Source: Nonomuraea dietziae (GTDB taxonomy: Bacteria; Actinomycetota; Actinomycetes; Streptosporangiales; Streptosporangiaceae). Taken from it: a stretch of 64,000 nucleotides of DNA. The position numbers and the translations under genes were made by a program. Of the stretch, positions 39,940-49,620 are shown piece after piece (position 1 is the stretch's first letter; each line of letters begins with the position of its first letter). The stretch lies in contig NZ_JACIBV010000001.1 in NCBI RefSeq assembly GCF_014195505.1, forward strand, positions 1,922,001 to 1,986,000, written 5' to 3'. Under the pieces are notes generated by a model, which saw only the letters and a list, made by a program, of their open reading frames with translations, was not told the DNA's origin and searched no databases.

Positions 39940-41538
39940 GTGACAGGCAACGGGCAGTATCCACCCCCGCCTCCGGGACACCAGGGGCAGCCAGGTTCAG
40001 GCCCACCCCAGCAGCCGCCGTTTCCCCCGTGGCCTCCCCAGCGGGACGGGCAGCAGTACCAGGAACCGGCCACCCGGCAGTACCGGCCGCCGCCCCCTCA
40101 GCCGCCCGCCCAGCCCACCGCGCAGCCGCCCGCCCCGCAGGGCCCGCCGTACGGCGGGCCGCCACAGGCGGGCCCGCAGGCCCCCTATCCGCCGCAGGCT
40201 CCCTACCCGCCGCAGCCGCCCGCCCCGCCGTACGGCAGGCCTCCCCACGCGCCGCACCAGAGCCCGGCGCCCCAGGGCCCACCTCAGGGGCCGCCCTACC
40301 AGGGCCCACCCCAGGGTCCGCCGTACCAGGGCCCGCCGCAGGGGCCGAACCAGGGGCAGCCGTACGGCGTGCCGTACGGGCAGCCCCCGCAGGGGCCTCC
40401 CCACGGTCAGGGCGGCCCCTACCCGCCGCACCCGCAGGGCGGGGGTCCGCGGCCCGGCTGGGGAGCGCCCCATGGCCCGCGCGGGCCATGGCAGCGGCCG
40501 CCCCAGCGCGGCAAGTCCAACGCGGGCGCGATCATCGGGGCGGTGTTCGGCTCGGTCGCGGCGATCTTCGTGCTGCTCGTGATCGGCGCGGCGCTCTTCA
40601 AGAGCGCCTCGCACACCGACACCACCTCGCCCGTGGCGATCCCCACGTTCACCCCGCCGACCTTCGAGCCCGAGCCCGACCGCAGCGAAGGGCCGATCGA
40701 GCCGACGGACAGGCCGACAGGGCAGCCCTCGCAGCGGCCGACACGGGAGCCGTCCACCCGCCCCTCGCAGCAGCAGACGCTCAAGCCGCCCGCCAGGGTC
40801 ACGCTGAACACCAGCCTGCAGGCCAACACCCTCTACCGCGCCGGCAGGCTGCCGCGTACGACGTGCAGGGCGGGCAACGCGAGCCTGTTCAGCCACAGCC
40901 AGCTGAAGGCGCTCATCCTGAAGACCGGCCGATGCATGGACGCGGCATGGGCGCCGATCCTGCGCAAGCAGGGCATCGACTGGAGCCCGCCCAACTACGC
41001 GATCGCCGCCAAGCGCGGCAGGGGCGCGTGCGGCGACTACCCCTCGCCCGGCAGCATGGTGCCGTACTACTGCCCGCGCAACAACACCATCTACGCCTCC
41101 ACCTCCGCGCTCGCGCGGGGCAACGGCAACTCCATGGGGTACGGCCAGATCGTCGCCTGGCACGGCGCGACGATCAGCATGATGGCCCACGAGTACGGTC
41201 ACCACGTCCAGCAGATCACCGGCATCCTCGGCTCGCACTGGCGCAAGCACCTCGACTCCTCCAGCGAGAGCGGGCGGCTGGCACTGAGCAGAAAACTGGA
41301 GCTCCAGGCAACCTGTTTCGGCGGTATGTTCATGAGGGCCGTCGCCGACAGCTATCCCATCAACTCCAGCCGTCGCGACACCCTGTTCTGGTTCTACTCG
41401 CGTGTGGGCGACCACCCTGGCTACCCCCGCGACCACGGCAGTCTCGCCAACAACAACCGGTGGTTCCGCCAGGGGTGGGAGAGGAACATGACCTACCAGT
41501 GCAATACGTGGCTGGCCTCCTCGTCCTCGACCTCCTAG
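39940..41538 (+). CDS. Membrane-anchored neutral zinc metallopeptidase with Pro-rich cytoplasmic domain
   Basis: A 532-residue protein. Residues about 5-185 are a Pro/Gln/Gly-rich low-complexity region with repeated QGPPYQGPP units. A membrane helix (AGAIIGAVFGSVAAIFVLLVI, split here by its length) precedes a Thr/Pro/Ser linker and the YpfJ-type metallopeptidase domain, with the zinc motif HEYGHHVQ near residue 416. The GTG at 39940 follows GGGGAG; upstream codons in the frame lack an SD. The Pro-rich tail likely mediates protein contacts at the membrane. Substrate unknown. Confidence 0.85.
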   Translation: MTGNGQYPPPPPGHQGQPGSGPPQQPPFPPWPPQRDGQQYQEPATRQYRPPPPQPPAQPTAQPPAPQGPPYGGPPQAGPQAPYPPQAPYPPQPPAPPYGRPPHAPHQSPAPQGPPQGPPYQGPPQGPPYQGPPQGPNQGQPYGVPYGQPPQGPPHGQGGPYPPHPQGGGPRPGWGAPHGPRGPWQRPPQRGKSNAGAIIGAVFGSVAAIFVLLVIGAALFKSASHTDTTSPVAIPTFTPPTFEPEPDRSEGPIEPTDRPTGQPSQRPTREPSTRPSQQQTLKPPARVTLNTSLQANTLYRAGRLPRTTCRAGNASLFSHSQLKALILKTGRCMDAAWAPILRKQGIDWSPPNYAIAAKRGRGACGDYPSPGSMVPYYCPRNNTIYASTSALARGNGNSMGYGQIVAWHGATISMMAHEYGHHVQQITGILGSHWRKHLDSSSESGRLALSRKLELQATCFGGMFMRAVADSYPINSSRRDTLFWFYSRVGDHPGYPRDHGSLANNNRWFRQGWERNMTYQCNTWLASSSSTS

Positions 41539-41629
41539 CTTCATGGGGCGTTCATCCCACATTGGTCATCTGTCATTGATGTCCCGATATGGGGGCTAGA
41601 ATCCTGGCAATCTCGTGACCAACGGGGGG

Positions 41630-41645
41630 CAAACCCCAGGGTTTG
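41630..41645. promoter_or_regulatory. Palindrome in the leader of the LytR-CpsA-Psr gene
   Basis: CAAACCCCAGGGTTTG is a perfect inverted repeat with 7-base arms, 28 bases before the start codon and 28 bases after a -10-like TAGAAT (41597-41602). It may be an operator or a small leader hairpin. Confidence 0.4.
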
Positions 41646-41673
41646 GCCTGGTGCGACGTAAGAAGGAGCCGGT

Positions 41674-43338
41674 GTGTCGAAGCGCCCTGGGGGAGACGCC
41701 GCCGAGCGCGGCAGGAAACGGCGGGCTCCTCGGCGCGCCCCCGCCTCTGACACTCCCACCAGAGACCGCGAGACACAGCCGAGCAACCGCGCCCCCAAGC
41801 CTCCTCGCGCGCCCCGTACCCCGAAGTTCCTTGCCAGGCTGCAGGCCTCCGGCGGGCCCCGGTTCGCCAGGAAGATGACCACGGGCTCGATCATCGGCTG
41901 GACGGCCCTGTCGGTCATCGTGCCCGGCGCCGCCCACCTGCGGGCGGGGCGCCGCCGTACCGGCCTCATCCTGCTGGGGCTCTTCGGCCTGCTGCTGCTC
42001 GTGGGGCTGATCTACGGCCTGTCCTTCGTGGGCAACTACGGCGCGGCGGCGCGCGACAGCACGATGATCACCGTCTCGGCGGCCGCCGTGATAGGCGCGC
42101 TGTGCTGGTTCGCGCTCGTGCTGACCTCCTACATCGCCCTCGGCCCCGACCGTCTCAACGGCCGGGGCCAGATCATTTCCGGGATCGCGGTCGGCCTGCT
42201 GTGCGTGTCGGTCATGGCGCCCTTCGCGCTGACGGCCAACACCGTGCTGACCTTCCGCGACACGGTCAAGGCGATCTTCCCCTCGACGTCGGACCCGGAG
42301 GTCCAGCCCATCAAGCAGGCCGATCCGTGGAACGGCAAGAAGCGGGTCAACTTCCTGCTCATCGGCGGTGACGCGGCGGGCAACCGCACCGGCATGCGGA
42401 CCGACAGCATGAACGTGGCGAGCGTCGACATCAAGACTGGCAACACGGTGCTGTTCAGCCTGCCCCGCAACCTGCAACACGTGCGCTTTCCCCCCTCCTC
42501 GCCGCTGGCCAAGCACTTCCCCAACGGCTTCATGGCCGAACTGCCCAACGGCGGGCTGCTGAACGAGGTCTGGCAGTTCGCCAACGACAACCCGCAGATC
42601 ATGGGGGGCAAGAACAAGGGCCCCAAGGCGCTGATGGACGCCATCAGCCACACGCTCGGTCTGCGCATCGACTACTACGCGCTGATCAACATGTACGGCT
42701 TCGTCGACCTGGTGGACGCGATCGGCGGCATCAGGCTGCGGGTGGAGAAGGACATTCCGTGGGGCGGCCACTACGGCACCGCGGGCACCATCAAGGCGGG
42801 CTTCCGGCAACTGTCCGGCGAGGAGGCGCTGTGGTACGGGCGCTCCCGCGTCGTCGACGACGACTTCGGCCGGATGGGCCGCCAGCGCTGCGTCATCGGC
42901 GCCTTCGCCCAGCAGGCGACGCCCGACAAGATCCTCACCAACTTCGGCGAGATCGCCAGGACGGCCAAGCGGATGGCCCAGACGAACATCCCGCAGGAGT
43001 TGCTGGAGCCGCTGGCCAACCTGGCGCTCGAGGTGAAGGACGCGCGCATCACCAGCCTGCAGTTCGTGCCCCCGCAGTTCTACACCGGCTCCCCTGACTG
43101 GCCCAAGATCCGCAGGGCGACGGTCAAGGCGATCAACGACTCGCTCAAGCCGGCCAAGCGGGCGCTGGCGGCCGGGGTCACCGCCTCGCCGGGGACGACG
43201 TCCTCCCCCACGTCCTCGCCCACGGCGACGCCGTCGGCCAGCCGTCCGGTGAAGCCGTCGCAGACCCCGACGCGCAACGGTCAGTCGGCCGCCAACAACG
43301 CCTCGGCCAAGAGCCTGGCGGAGCTGTGCGGCTTCTGA
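41674..43338 (+). CDS. LytR-CpsA-Psr (LCP) family cell-wall transferase
   Basis: A 554-residue membrane protein. A basic cytoplasmic N-terminus of about 65 residues leads into several membrane helices (about 68-190), unusual in that LCP proteins commonly have one. The LCP domain follows (NFLLIGGDAA, RTDSMNVASVD, SLPRNLQHV, YALINMYGFVDLVDAIGGI, GEEALWYGRSR). A Thr/Ser/Pro-rich tail ends in AELCGF. These enzymes attach glycopolymers to peptidoglycan outside the membrane. GTG start with GAAGGAG 7 bases upstream. Confidence 0.9.
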   Translation: MSKRPGGDAAERGRKRRAPRRAPASDTPTRDRETQPSNRAPKPPRAPRTPKFLARLQASGGPRFARKMTTGSIIGWTALSVIVPGAAHLRAGRRRTGLILLGLFGLLLLVGLIYGLSFVGNYGAAARDSTMITVSAAAVIGALCWFALVLTSYIALGPDRLNGRGQIISGIAVGLLCVSVMAPFALTANTVLTFRDTVKAIFPSTSDPEVQPIKQADPWNGKKRVNFLLIGGDAAGNRTGMRTDSMNVASVDIKTGNTVLFSLPRNLQHVRFPPSSPLAKHFPNGFMAELPNGGLLNEVWQFANDNPQIMGGKNKGPKALMDAISHTLGLRIDYYALINMYGFVDLVDAIGGIRLRVEKDIPWGGHYGTAGTIKAGFRQLSGEEALWYGRSRVVDDDFGRMGRQRCVIGAFAQQATPDKILTNFGEIARTAKRMAQTNIPQELLEPLANLALEVKDARITSLQFVPPQFYTGSPDWPKIRRATVKAINDSLKPAKRALAAGVTASPGTTSSPTSSPTATPSASRPVKPSQTPTRNGQSAANNASAKSLAELCGF

Positions 43339-43353
43339 CCCCGACCCGGTCGG

Positions 43354-44112
43354 CTACTGGGTGACGAGCACGAGCATGCGGCGCAGGTAGGCGGCCCAGG
43401 CGGGGTCGCCTGTGACCTCGACGCCGCCGCCCCTGCCCCACATCCACAGCAGCACCTCGGCGGGCTCACCCGCGACCAGCGCGCGGGGGGCCTCGACGCC
43501 GCCTTCGGAGATCCGCACCGACGTGGGCGCGGGAAGGACCGTCCACTCGCGCTCCCCCGCCCGCACGACGATCGCCTCCTCGCCTTCGGGCCCTGCCAGG
43601 TGGCCGCCCTCCATCGCCGCGAACTCCTCGGGCGACTGCGCCGCCTCGTAGGCCAGGAAGACGGTCAGCACCTCGTCCACGCCGTCGGCGGCCAGGTCGG
43701 CGGGGATCGGCGTCACCGGCAGGCCCGCCGCCAGCTCGGCGTCGACGCGGTGGATGACGCTCTCGTGGGCCATTCTCCTGATCCAGAAGCCGACGCTCTG
43801 GTCGGGTTCGTACCAGGTCAGCGCGGGCGAGTCGGCCGGTCTGGCGGCGAACTCGGCGGTCAGCGCGCCGTACGCCGCGTCGAGGACGGCCAGCGGCTCG
43901 CCCGACAGGTCCGGGTCCCACGGGTCGGGGTAGGAGCCCGTGCGCATGGTGACCGTCTTGTGCATGTAGACGGCGGTGATGTGCGTGAGCAGGTCGGCGG
44001 CGTTCCACCCGGGGCAGGACGGCACGGGGGCGGCGGGGTCGCCGGCGGCGGCCGCCTTCCTCAGCAGGGAGTAGTCGGCGGCCAGGCACTCGAGCAGGCG
44101 GTTGTCGTTCAC
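43354..44112 (-). CDS. Maleylpyruvate isomerase-type mycothiol-dependent enzyme (DinB-like)
   Basis: A 252-residue protein: ADYSLLRKAAAAGDPAAPVPSCPGWNAADLLTHI is the N-terminal signature of the mycothiol-dependent DinB-like group, with metal-ligand histidines at THITAVYMHK and HESVIHRVDAELAAG. A C-terminal SCP2-like domain follows (GEREWTVLPAP, PRALVAGEPAEVLLWMWGR). The family conjugates or isomerises with mycothiol. GTG 44112 is the start close to the conserved N-terminus. Confidence 0.85.
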   Translation of the reverse strand: MNDNRLLECLAADYSLLRKAAAAGDPAAPVPSCPGWNAADLLTHITAVYMHKTVTMRTGSYPDPWDPDLSGEPLAVLDAAYGALTAEFAARPADSPALTWYEPDQSVGFWIRRMAHESVIHRVDAELAAGLPVTPIPADLAADGVDEVLTVFLAYEAAQSPEEFAAMEGGHLAGPEGEEAIVVRAGEREWTVLPAPTSVRISEGGVEAPRALVAGEPAEVLLWMWGRGGGVEVTGDPAWAAYLRRMLVLVTQ

Positions 44113-44169
44113 GGGAAGGCAGCCAACCACATCGGCCCCCGGGATCCACCGCCGGGGTTCCACCGCCGG

Positions 44170-46203
44170 TCAGGCCACCGCCCTGCGCGGGAGCAGCGCG
44201 AAGGCGCCCAGGTAGAGCACCGCCGCCACGATCAGCAGGCCCTTGTAGCCGACCACCAGGGCGAGGTACTCGAGGCAGCCGCCCACCATCGCGCCTAGCA
44301 GGTTGGCGCCGAAGGAGGTCGTCGCGTCGGCGGACTCGGAGAAGCGCTTGGCGAAGACCACGTTGGCCGCGAAGATCGGCAGGAAGGCCACTGTCACGGC
44401 CGCCACGACGCGCACCGGCACGGGGAGCCCGAGCAGCCACGTGTTGGGCACCAGCCACGCCAGCACCAGTCCGGCGAACAGCACGCCGTACATCACCGGC
44501 AGGGGTGGCGTGCGGAAGCGGCGGGTCACCTCGACGGCGGCGAGCACGGCCACCAGCACTCCGGCGAAGACGATGGCGTTGACCACCCACGTGGTGCCGA
44601 ACAGCAGCGCGAACCCGGTGACGCTCTTGGTCTCCAGTAGCAGGAAGCCCACGCCGAGCAGGAAGAGGTCGGCGTAGGGCCGCATCCTGGCGAACGGCCC
44701 CGCGACCACGCGCACCGCGAGGAGCGAGACGATCAGGATGAGGCCGAGCGTGATGATGTACAGCGAGGGGATCGTCGAGTCCTTCAGGTACAGGAACGGC
44801 CTGTCGTCGCCGGTCGGGGCGGGTGTGCCCGCCGCCGCGCCCGCCCACTCGGGGCCGCAGCGCTGGGCGTCGGGGGTGAGGCCCGCGGTGATGACGGCCT
44901 GCTGTCCCGCCGTGCTGACGACGTCGACGCACGGCTTGTGCCCGAAGGCGTTCTGCATGGTGGAGGCGAGCCTGTCGACCAGCCAGCTCTCGCGGTAGTA
45001 GTTGTACATCGAGAACGCCCCGCCGGGCTTGAGGTGCTCGCGGGCGGCCCGCATCGCCTCCTCGGTGAACAGGTAGCTCTCCAGCCGCAGCGAGCTGGCC
45101 CCCGACACCAGCGTGAGCGAGTCGGGAAGGGCGAAGAGGATGAGGTCGTACTTCCTGTCGGTCTGCTCCAGATAGGCGCGGCCGTCGGTGATGGAGGTGG
45201 TCACGCGCGGGTCGCTGTAGGGGTGGTCGGGGTGGTAGGTGCCGCCCAGCTCGCGCAGCTTGGGGTCGATCTCGACGGCGTCCACCCGCTGCGCGCCCTT
45301 GGACAGCGCGATCGCCACGTCGGTGCCGCTGCCCGCGCCGACGATCAGCACGTCCTTGGGCGGCGCGGCGGCCCTCTCGTACGGCAGGCCGTACTGCGCC
45401 TCCCACTGCAGCCTGGCCGCCGCGGGCACGGCCTCCTGGTGCGGGATGCCGTTCACCTGGATGTTCATGACCCGCACGCCGGCCCGGTCGAGCTCGTTGT
45501 AGGTCACCTTGTAGTAGGGCGACCACAGCGCGCCCGCGGTGAGCGTCTCGACCAGCAGCAGTCCGACGACCAGCAGCGAGGGCACCACCACCAGCAGCAC
45601 GTACGGCACGCGCGGCCTGGGCACGAGCAGCACGCCGTAGGCGACGGCCGCCAGGACGCCCCATACCACGGGCGGCGCGCTCAGGAACGACAGCGCGGTG
45701 AACAGCGCGATGCCGCTGAGCGAGCCGATGAGGTCGTAGCGGTAGGCGTCCAGGCGAGGCAGCTCGGGAAAGCACCGCCCGACCAGTTCGGCGGGGCCCA
45801 TGAGCACCAGCGCGGCGGCTACGAAGATCACCGGCAGGATCACCCACGCGGGCGGCCCGGTGGTGGCCAGGCTGGTCCAGTACAGGACGCCCTCGGTCTC
45901 CCTGTTCACCGTCACGGGGAACATCAGCACGACCAGCACCAGCACCGCCAGCACGACCGGCGAGTAGTACGGCTGCCGCCTGGACCGCCCCACGCGCAGG
46001 AAGCCGAGGCCGATGCCGAGGAAGGATCCGAGCAGCACGAAGTTGGTGAAGTAGCTCAGGTGCACGATGTTGGAGCCCGTCCACCGGATCAGCGCCAGCT
46101 CGAGGAAGAGCATGAAAGCGCTGGCCAGGATCAACCGCGGCCTCACGGCCATCCAGTGATCACGAGTGGAGTCGGAGGAGGCGGCCTGCACCTGTGCGGT
46201 CAT
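44170..46203 (-). CDS. Polytopic membrane protein with spermidine synthase-like domain
   Basis: A 677-residue protein: about seven N-terminal membrane helices, a soluble methyltransferase-like core (VLIVGAGSGTDVAIAL, VEIDPKLRELG, DGRAYLEQTDRKYDLI), and seven or so C-terminal helices. The core has the spermidine-synthase fold without a recognisable polyamine-site signature. ATG 46203 is the start nearest to the first helix. Function unknown; long membrane-embedded homologues are widespread in bacteria. Confidence 0.8.
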   Translation of the reverse strand: MTAQVQAASSDSTRDHWMAVRPRLILASAFMLFLELALIRWTGSNIVHLSYFTNFVLLGSFLGIGLGFLRVGRSRRQPYYSPVVLAVLVLVVLMFPVTVNRETEGVLYWTSLATTGPPAWVILPVIFVAAALVLMGPAELVGRCFPELPRLDAYRYDLIGSLSGIALFTALSFLSAPPVVWGVLAAVAYGVLLVPRPRVPYVLLVVVPSLLVVGLLLVETLTAGALWSPYYKVTYNELDRAGVRVMNIQVNGIPHQEAVPAAARLQWEAQYGLPYERAAAPPKDVLIVGAGSGTDVAIALSKGAQRVDAVEIDPKLRELGGTYHPDHPYSDPRVTTSITDGRAYLEQTDRKYDLILFALPDSLTLVSGASSLRLESYLFTEEAMRAAREHLKPGGAFSMYNYYRESWLVDRLASTMQNAFGHKPCVDVVSTAGQQAVITAGLTPDAQRCGPEWAGAAAGTPAPTGDDRPFLYLKDSTIPSLYIITLGLILIVSLLAVRVVAGPFARMRPYADLFLLGVGFLLLETKSVTGFALLFGTTWVVNAIVFAGVLVAVLAAVEVTRRFRTPPLPVMYGVLFAGLVLAWLVPNTWLLGLPVPVRVVAAVTVAFLPIFAANVVFAKRFSESADATTSFGANLLGAMVGGCLEYLALVVGYKGLLIVAAVLYLGAFALLPRRAVA

Positions 46204-46378
46204 GCCGCCACACGCTAGTGAACCGGCCGTCGTCAGGGAAGCCCCCACGCGGCGTCCCGATAAGCGTGAAATGCCGTGTTTTCCCAGGTCACAACCCTCA
46301 AGAGTCGCTGGACGCGGGAGGTGATGTTGAAGGAATGTGGGGAGGTTCGATCCCTCCATCAGAATTCGGTGATCCCCC

Positions 46379-47737
46379 ATGCGAGTGCTCATCCAGCTAC
46401 GCCCATCCCCAGACCTGGTGGCGGCGGTCACCGACCCCGGCAGGAGCGCCACGACCGCCGACGTGGCCGACGGCCTGCCAGGGGTGATGCTCGACCCGTC
46501 CTTCACCCCCGTGGCCGTCCCCAGGCCCGTTCCCCCCGCGGGCGGCGACCCGCTCTCACTCAACCAGCCGCTCGACTTCTCCATGGCCGCCGAGGAGGCC
46601 TCGGTGCTGGTGCGGGGCGAGATCTCCGACGACGAGCTGACCACGAGGCTGGCGCTGCTGCCCACGCTGCGCCCCGACGTCGTCGGGGTCTTCGCCGACC
46701 CCGTCATCGAGCCGAACCTCACCTGCGGCGGCGACGCGCCCGTCGGCGACTGGCGCGACGTCGAGCGGCTGCTGGGCACCTCGGCCCTGCACGCCGAGGG
46801 CCTCGACGGCTCGGGGGTGGCGCTGGCCGTGCTCGACACCGGCATCAACGCCGCCCACGTGGCCAGGCACCTGGGCAGGGGCGTCAACCTCGACGCCGAG
46901 CGCAGCTGGAACCCCTCGGGTGTGCAGGGCCGTCCAGGCGAGTTCGAGGTCGACCACGGCACGATGTGCGCCTTCGACACCCTGATCGCCGCGCCCCAGG
47001 CGTCGCTGATCGACATCCCCGTGCTGCTGTCGAGCCGGATGGGCGGCTCGGCCCTCGACGGCCTGCTCTCGGACGCGGTGGCCGCCTTCGCGCACCTGCG
47101 GACCCTGCTGGAGGCCCAGCCCGCCGAGTCGAGGTCTCTGGTCATCAGCAACTCCTGGGGCTCCTTCTCCCCCCGATGGGACTTCCCTCCCGGCCACCCA
47201 GGCAACTACTCCGACAACGCCGCCCACCCCTTCAACCTCGTCGTGGCCTCCCTCGACAGCGCGGGCGCCGACGTGCTGTTCGCGGCGGGTAACTGCGGGC
47301 GCGAGTGCAAGGACGGCAGGTGCGCCTATCCCGACCGGCCGATCGGAGGCGCCAACTCCCACCCCAGGGTGCTGTCGATCGGCGGCGTCGACACCGAGGG
47401 CGAGCGCGTCGGGTACTCCTCGCAGGGGCCCGGACGGCTGGCCACGCGCAAGCCCGACCTGTGCGCCTACACGCACTTCTCCGGCTCGAAGGCGTTCGGC
47501 GACGGCGAGCCGGACTCCGGCACCTCCGCCGCCTGCCCGGTGGCCGCGGGCCTGGTCGCGGCGATCCGCACCCAGTGGCCCGCCGCGCGCCTGTCGCCCG
47601 GCCAGCTGCGCTCGCTGCTGCGGCGCACCGCCGACGACCGCAGCGACGTCGGCTACGACTTCGACTACGGCTACGGGGTCGTGGACCCCGCGGGGGTGCT
47701 CGCCGCCCTGCGCCGAAGGGCCAAGCGCGTAGCCTGA
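46379..47737 (+). CDS. S8 subtilisin-like serine peptidase without signal peptide
   Basis: A 452-residue protease with the triad in order: Asp in VLDTGIN (near 152), His in DHGTMCA (near 192) and Ser in SGTSAACP (near 383), with the oxyanion Asn in AAGNCG. The N-terminal 130 residues resemble a prodomain. There is no signal peptide or membrane segment, unlike most subtilases, so it is probably cytoplasmic. A 73-residue protein starts 4 bases downstream and is probably a functional partner. Confidence 0.88.
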   Translation: MRVLIQLRPSPDLVAAVTDPGRSATTADVADGLPGVMLDPSFTPVAVPRPVPPAGGDPLSLNQPLDFSMAAEEASVLVRGEISDDELTTRLALLPTLRPDVVGVFADPVIEPNLTCGGDAPVGDWRDVERLLGTSALHAEGLDGSGVALAVLDTGINAAHVARHLGRGVNLDAERSWNPSGVQGRPGEFEVDHGTMCAFDTLIAAPQASLIDIPVLLSSRMGGSALDGLLSDAVAAFAHLRTLLEAQPAESRSLVISNSWGSFSPRWDFPPGHPGNYSDNAAHPFNLVVASLDSAGADVLFAAGNCGRECKDGRCAYPDRPIGGANSHPRVLSIGGVDTEGERVGYSSQGPGRLATRKPDLCAYTHFSGSKAFGDGEPDSGTSAACPVAAGLVAAIRTQWPAARLSPGQLRSLLRRTADDRSDVGYDFDYGYGVVDPAGVLAALRRRAKRVA

Positions 47738-47741
47738 CCGT

Positions 47742-47963
47742 ATGGTCCTGGTCACCGTACGGCTGCCGCCCGGCGCGACGCTCGCCGACGCGATGGAGCG
47801 GCTCGGGCTGGCGGAGGAGGAGGTGGACACCGGCTACGGCCTGGTGCTCATCGACCCTGACCAGGGGCTGTACGGCTTGCGCGTGACCGAGGAGGCGGGC
47901 CACCGCACCGGCCCGCCCTTCTCCGACCCGAGGATCGAGCCCTTCGGTCCCGAACCGCGCTAG
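47742..47963 (+). CDS. Small 73-residue protein coupled to the S8 peptidase
   Basis: MVLVTVRLPPGATLADAMERLGLAEEEVDTG... is an acidic 73-residue protein starting 4 bases after the protease stop. The beta-alpha-beta-like pattern (VLVTVRLP, ADAMERLGL, GLVLIDP) resembles small inhibitor or prodomain-like folds (I9 type), but no family is recognised with certainty. The stop overlaps the convergent arginase-like gene by 4 bases. Confidence 0.65.
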   Translation: MVLVTVRLPPGATLADAMERLGLAEEEVDTGYGLVLIDPDQGLYGLRVTEEAGHRTGPPFSDPRIEPFGPEPR

Positions 47964-48841
47964 ACGAGCGCCAGCGCCTGCTCGACGTAGCCGACGATGC
48001 GCTCGGCCTCGTGTCCGTCCTCGTCGAGATCCGGGTTGTAGATGGTGAGCGACCATCCCGCGCAGCCAGGCCGCCGCAGCGCGACGGCGGTGAGCTCGGT
48101 CAGCTCCTCCCAGCGCAGTCCCCCAGGCTGGGGGTAGTCGACGGCGGCCAGCTGGTCGGTGGCCAGCACGTCGAGGTCGACGTGCAGCCACCACCGCGAC
48201 GCCGACCTCTCGATGGTGGCGATGGCGTCTTCCGCCGAGGCCGCGACGCGTCCGCTGAGCTCCCTGTCGGTGGCGAACCACAGCGAGCCGCGCAACGAGC
48301 CGACTCCGTGCTCCCGCAGTTCCTCGCCGTCGCGCGGGCCCAGCAGCGCGGTGGCCTCGGGGCGCAGCACGGGCGCCAGCTCCGGCCCGACGTCGGCCGA
48401 GGTGACGCCGAGAGCGAGGCCGAGCTCGCAGTCCGCGGCCTCTCCCGTGGTGGAGTCGGCGGGCGGCCAGGCGTCCTCGTGACCGTCCACGAACAGCAGG
48501 CCGACCGAGCCGTGGACCGAGCGGCAGGCGGCCAGCGCCCCCGGCAGCACCGCGCAGTCCCCGCCGACCAGCAGCGGGAAGGCGCCTCCCGCCATGATCG
48601 CCTCGACCTTCCGCCTGACCTCGGCGAGCATGGACGTCAGCGCCTGCTCCGCCAGGAGCCGCGACGCCTCGCCGCGCCGTGGCACCGGCTCGCTGAACGC
48701 GACGTCGCCGACGTCCCTCACCTCGTGGGAGAGCCCCGCCCGCGCGACCAGGCCCGCTCGGCGCAACGCGTGCGGCCCCCTGGCCACCCCGGTCCGCACC
48801 CCCGCGGAGTTGAACCCCGCTCCCAGAACGTCGATCCTCAC
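47960..48841 (-). CDS. Arginase/agmatinase-family protein with an altered metal ligand
   Basis: A 293-residue ureohydrolase-fold protein. Metal motifs are VDGHEDAW (DxHxD) and HVDLDVLATD (DxD), but the first motif reads GGDCAVLPG where a His (GGDHS) is normal, so one manganese ligand is changed to Cys. The family hydrolyses guanidino groups. Activity may be changed or lost; the substrate is unknown. GTG 48841 is the start at the conserved N-terminus (VRIDVLGAGFN). Confidence 0.85.
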   Translation of the reverse strand: MRIDVLGAGFNSAGVRTGVARGPHALRRAGLVARAGLSHEVRDVGDVAFSEPVPRRGEASRLLAEQALTSMLAEVRRKVEAIMAGGAFPLLVGGDCAVLPGALAACRSVHGSVGLLFVDGHEDAWPPADSTTGEAADCELGLALGVTSADVGPELAPVLRPEATALLGPRDGEELREHGVGSLRGSLWFATDRELSGRVAASAEDAIATIERSASRWWLHVDLDVLATDQLAAVDYPQPGGLRWEELTELTAVALRRPGCAGWSLTIYNPDLDEDGHEAERIVGYVEQALALV

Positions 48842-48897
48842 CCCTCCAGTCAACCCGCCCGACCCCGGATCGCACCACTCCGACGCCCCGGCTGTGG

Positions 48898-49620
48898 TCA
48901 GGCGTTGTCCCTGCTGAAGACTCTCGTGCCCACCGTCAGGCTGATCGCCGCGAAGAGCGCCACCACCAGGACGCCCACCGCGACCACCCCGCTGGCGTAG
49001 GTTCCCGCGAACAGCTCGCGCATGGCCTCGAGCACGTACCGGAACGGGCTGACGTACGACAGCGTGCTCAGCCACTGCGGCGCCATCGACATCGGCAGGA
49101 ACGTGCCCGACAGCAGCATCAGCGGCCAGACCGCCGTCATCATGACGGGCGCGAACAGGTGCTCGTTCAGCCGCATCGCCGCCGCATGCGACAGCGCCGC
49201 CAGGCTGACGCCGAGCACCACCACCAGCGCCATGGCGCCCAGCACGCCGAGCAGCGGAGCGCGCAGGCCGATGAGGTAGGCGACGGCCACCAGCAGGACG
49301 GTCTGCACCACCAGCGTGAAGGTGTTGTTGAGCACCCTGCCGAGCAGCAGCGGCAGCCGGCCCGCAGGGGTGACGCGCAGCCGCTCCAGCACGCCGGAGC
49401 GCCAGTCGAAGACCACGCCGAACCCCGCCATGCCCGCGCTCAGCAGGCCGAGCTGGATGATCAGTCCGGGGACCAGCGTCTCCCAGGAGCCGAAGGTGGC
49501 GAAGATCGGGCCGAACAGCACCAGGAAGAACAACGGCTGCGCGGCGGTGATCAGGATGGCGAACTTGTTGCGCAGCGTGATGCGCGTGTGGTGGCGGAAG
49601 ATCAGCCAGGTGTCCCTCAT
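48898..49620 (-). CDS. ABC-2 drug exporter permease (DrrB-like)
   Basis: A 240-residue permease with six hydrophobic segments and the motif FDWRSGVLERLRVTPAGRLPLLLGRV. It overlaps the ATPase gene (ATGA) and works with it, as in daunorubicin DrrAB exporters. Confidence 0.9.
   Translation of the reverse strand: MRDTWLIFRHHTRITLRNKFAILITAAQPLFFLVLFGPIFATFGSWETLVPGLIIQLGLLSAGMAGFGVVFDWRSGVLERLRVTPAGRLPLLLGRVLNNTFTLVVQTVLLVAVAYLIGLRAPLLGVLGAMALVVVLGVSLAALSHAAAMRLNEHLFAPVMMTAVWPLMLLSGTFLPMSMAPQWLSTLSYVSPFRYVLEAMRELFAGTYASGVVAVGVLVVALFAAISLTVGTRVFSRDNA

Noticed and set aside
46340..46365. T-arm-like sequence GGAGGTTCGATCCCTCC suggesting a tRNA 3' half
   Set aside because: No matching acceptor, D-arm or anticodon stem lies within the preceding 70 bases, and no CCA follows. 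Probably chance.
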